7,461 nt of DNA from Mariprofundus sp. (GTDB lineage Bacteria > Pseudomonadota > Zetaproteobacteria > Mariprofundales > Mariprofundaceae): positions 1 through 7,461 of the forward strand of contig JAUZQH010000191.1 in the NCBI GenBank assembly GCA_030951065.1, read 5' to 3'. Made by a program: the position numbers and the translations under genes. Every line of letters starts with the position of its first letter. The first letter of the stretch is position 1. The notes beneath the pieces are model-generated. The model made no database searches. It was not told where the DNA came from and saw only the letters and a list, made by a program, of their open reading frames with translations. Shown one piece after another: positions 7,304 to 7,461 of this stretch.

Positions 7304-7402
7304 GATTGGCCATTTTTCCATCCTGCTGCGTTATCGCAAGCTCATGTGCAATAAGCACATATTGCTTGCAAAGCCTTGCAGGAACACAAAAATGGCCGAA
7401 TC
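7304..7402. repeat. Second internal inverted-repeat arm of the MITE, enclosing a hairpin
   Basis: GGCCATTTTT (7308-7317) pairs perfectly with AAAAATGGCC (7388-7397), and the match continues as GATT against GAATC with one extra base. Inside is a strong hairpin (7336-7369): GCAAGC with GCTTGC and ATGTGC with GCACAT, 12 pairs around a small internal loop and the 5-nt loop AATAA. Confidence 0.7.
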
Positions 7403-7412
7403 GACGCCATCG

Positions 7413-7434
7413 AAATTAGTGTGAACAGGCCCTA
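7413..7434 (-). repeat. Right terminal inverted repeat of the MITE (with TA)
   Basis: Exact reverse complement of the left repeat at 7165-7186, including the flanking TA. The TA may be the duplicated target or part of the repeat, since TA is its own complement. Confidence 0.92.
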
Positions 7435-7461
7435 AATCCGAAGCATTTCAACATATGTATC

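Larger units (their letters stand above)
7167..7432. mobile_element. MITE-like non-autonomous transposable element
   Basis: A 266-bp segment is bounded by perfect 20-bp terminal inverted repeats and flanked by TA on both outer sides (7165-7166 and 7433-7434), as expected for a TA target duplication. The interior has no credible coding frame; the open frame across it on the plus strand has no protein-like composition. It contains two further inverted-repeat arms that could fold. Short length, perfect ends, no transposase and TA flanks together define a miniature inverted-repeat transposable element moved in trans by a transposase outside the window. The parent family is not identified: TA duplication suggests IS630/Tc1-mariner or some IS5-family groups. 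The element ends 29 bp upstream of the GTG alternative start, and 104 bp upstream of the preferred ATG, of the czcI-like gene, so it lies in or beside the operon's 5' control region. Confidence 0.82.

Noticed and set aside
7189..7419. Open frame of 76 codons across the MITE, plus strand
   Set aside because: It spans the inverted repeats of the element, has no ribosome site and no protein-like pattern; chance reading through a non-coding element.
1..7461. CRISPR arrays, tRNA or rRNA genes, toxin-antitoxin pairs, regulators
   Set aside because: No regularly spaced repeats, no tRNA-like folds recognised by eye, and no frame with regulator or toxin features was found.

Overview
The window comes from a Gram-negative bacterium, most likely a proteobacterium. 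Three adjacent minus-strand genes encode the inner-membrane pump, periplasmic adaptor and outer-membrane channel of one tripartite efflux machine, which needs two membranes. Base composition is moderate (roughly half G+C by eye), and nothing here fixes the genus.

Layout, left to right: (1) 1-950 is one end of an IS5-family insertion sequence whose transposase (1-866, minus strand) runs off the left edge. (2) 951-987 is a 37-bp spacer. (3) 988-6595, minus strand, is a heavy-metal RND efflux operon read right to left: outer-membrane factor (czcC-like, 5336-6595), membrane-fusion protein (czcB-like, 4143-5339) and RND pump (czcA-like, 988-4131). The first two genes overlap by ATGA and the last two are 11 bp apart. 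(4) 6727-7062, minus strand, is a small exported His/Cys-containing protein in the position of CzcI-like accessory proteins. (5) 7165-7434 is a compact element with perfect 20-bp terminal inverted repeats flanked by TA on both sides and no credible gene: a MITE-like non-autonomous transposon lying just upstream of the operon. (6) 7435-7461 holds nothing I can identify.

The small upstream protein would be the first gene of the unit. The pump captures metal ions from periplasm or cytoplasm, the adaptor (with a His-rich N-terminus) bridges to the channel, and the channel releases ions outside. The pump's fourth membrane helix is mixed: alanine where CzcA has its first aspartate (as in CusA), but DG at the second aspartate. 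The three CusA copper/silver-binding methionines are absent by eye alignment. Divalent-cation export (for example Zn, Co, Cd or Ni) is therefore more likely than Cu/Ag, but the substrate is not settled. No regulator gene (CzcRS, MerR, ArsR type) is visible.

Mobile DNA lies on both sides of the operon, fitting an accessory metal-resistance locus. I found no wholly new system. The points most worth a second look are the MITE beside the operon's 5' end, the substrate-site composition of the pump, and the small His/Cys protein.
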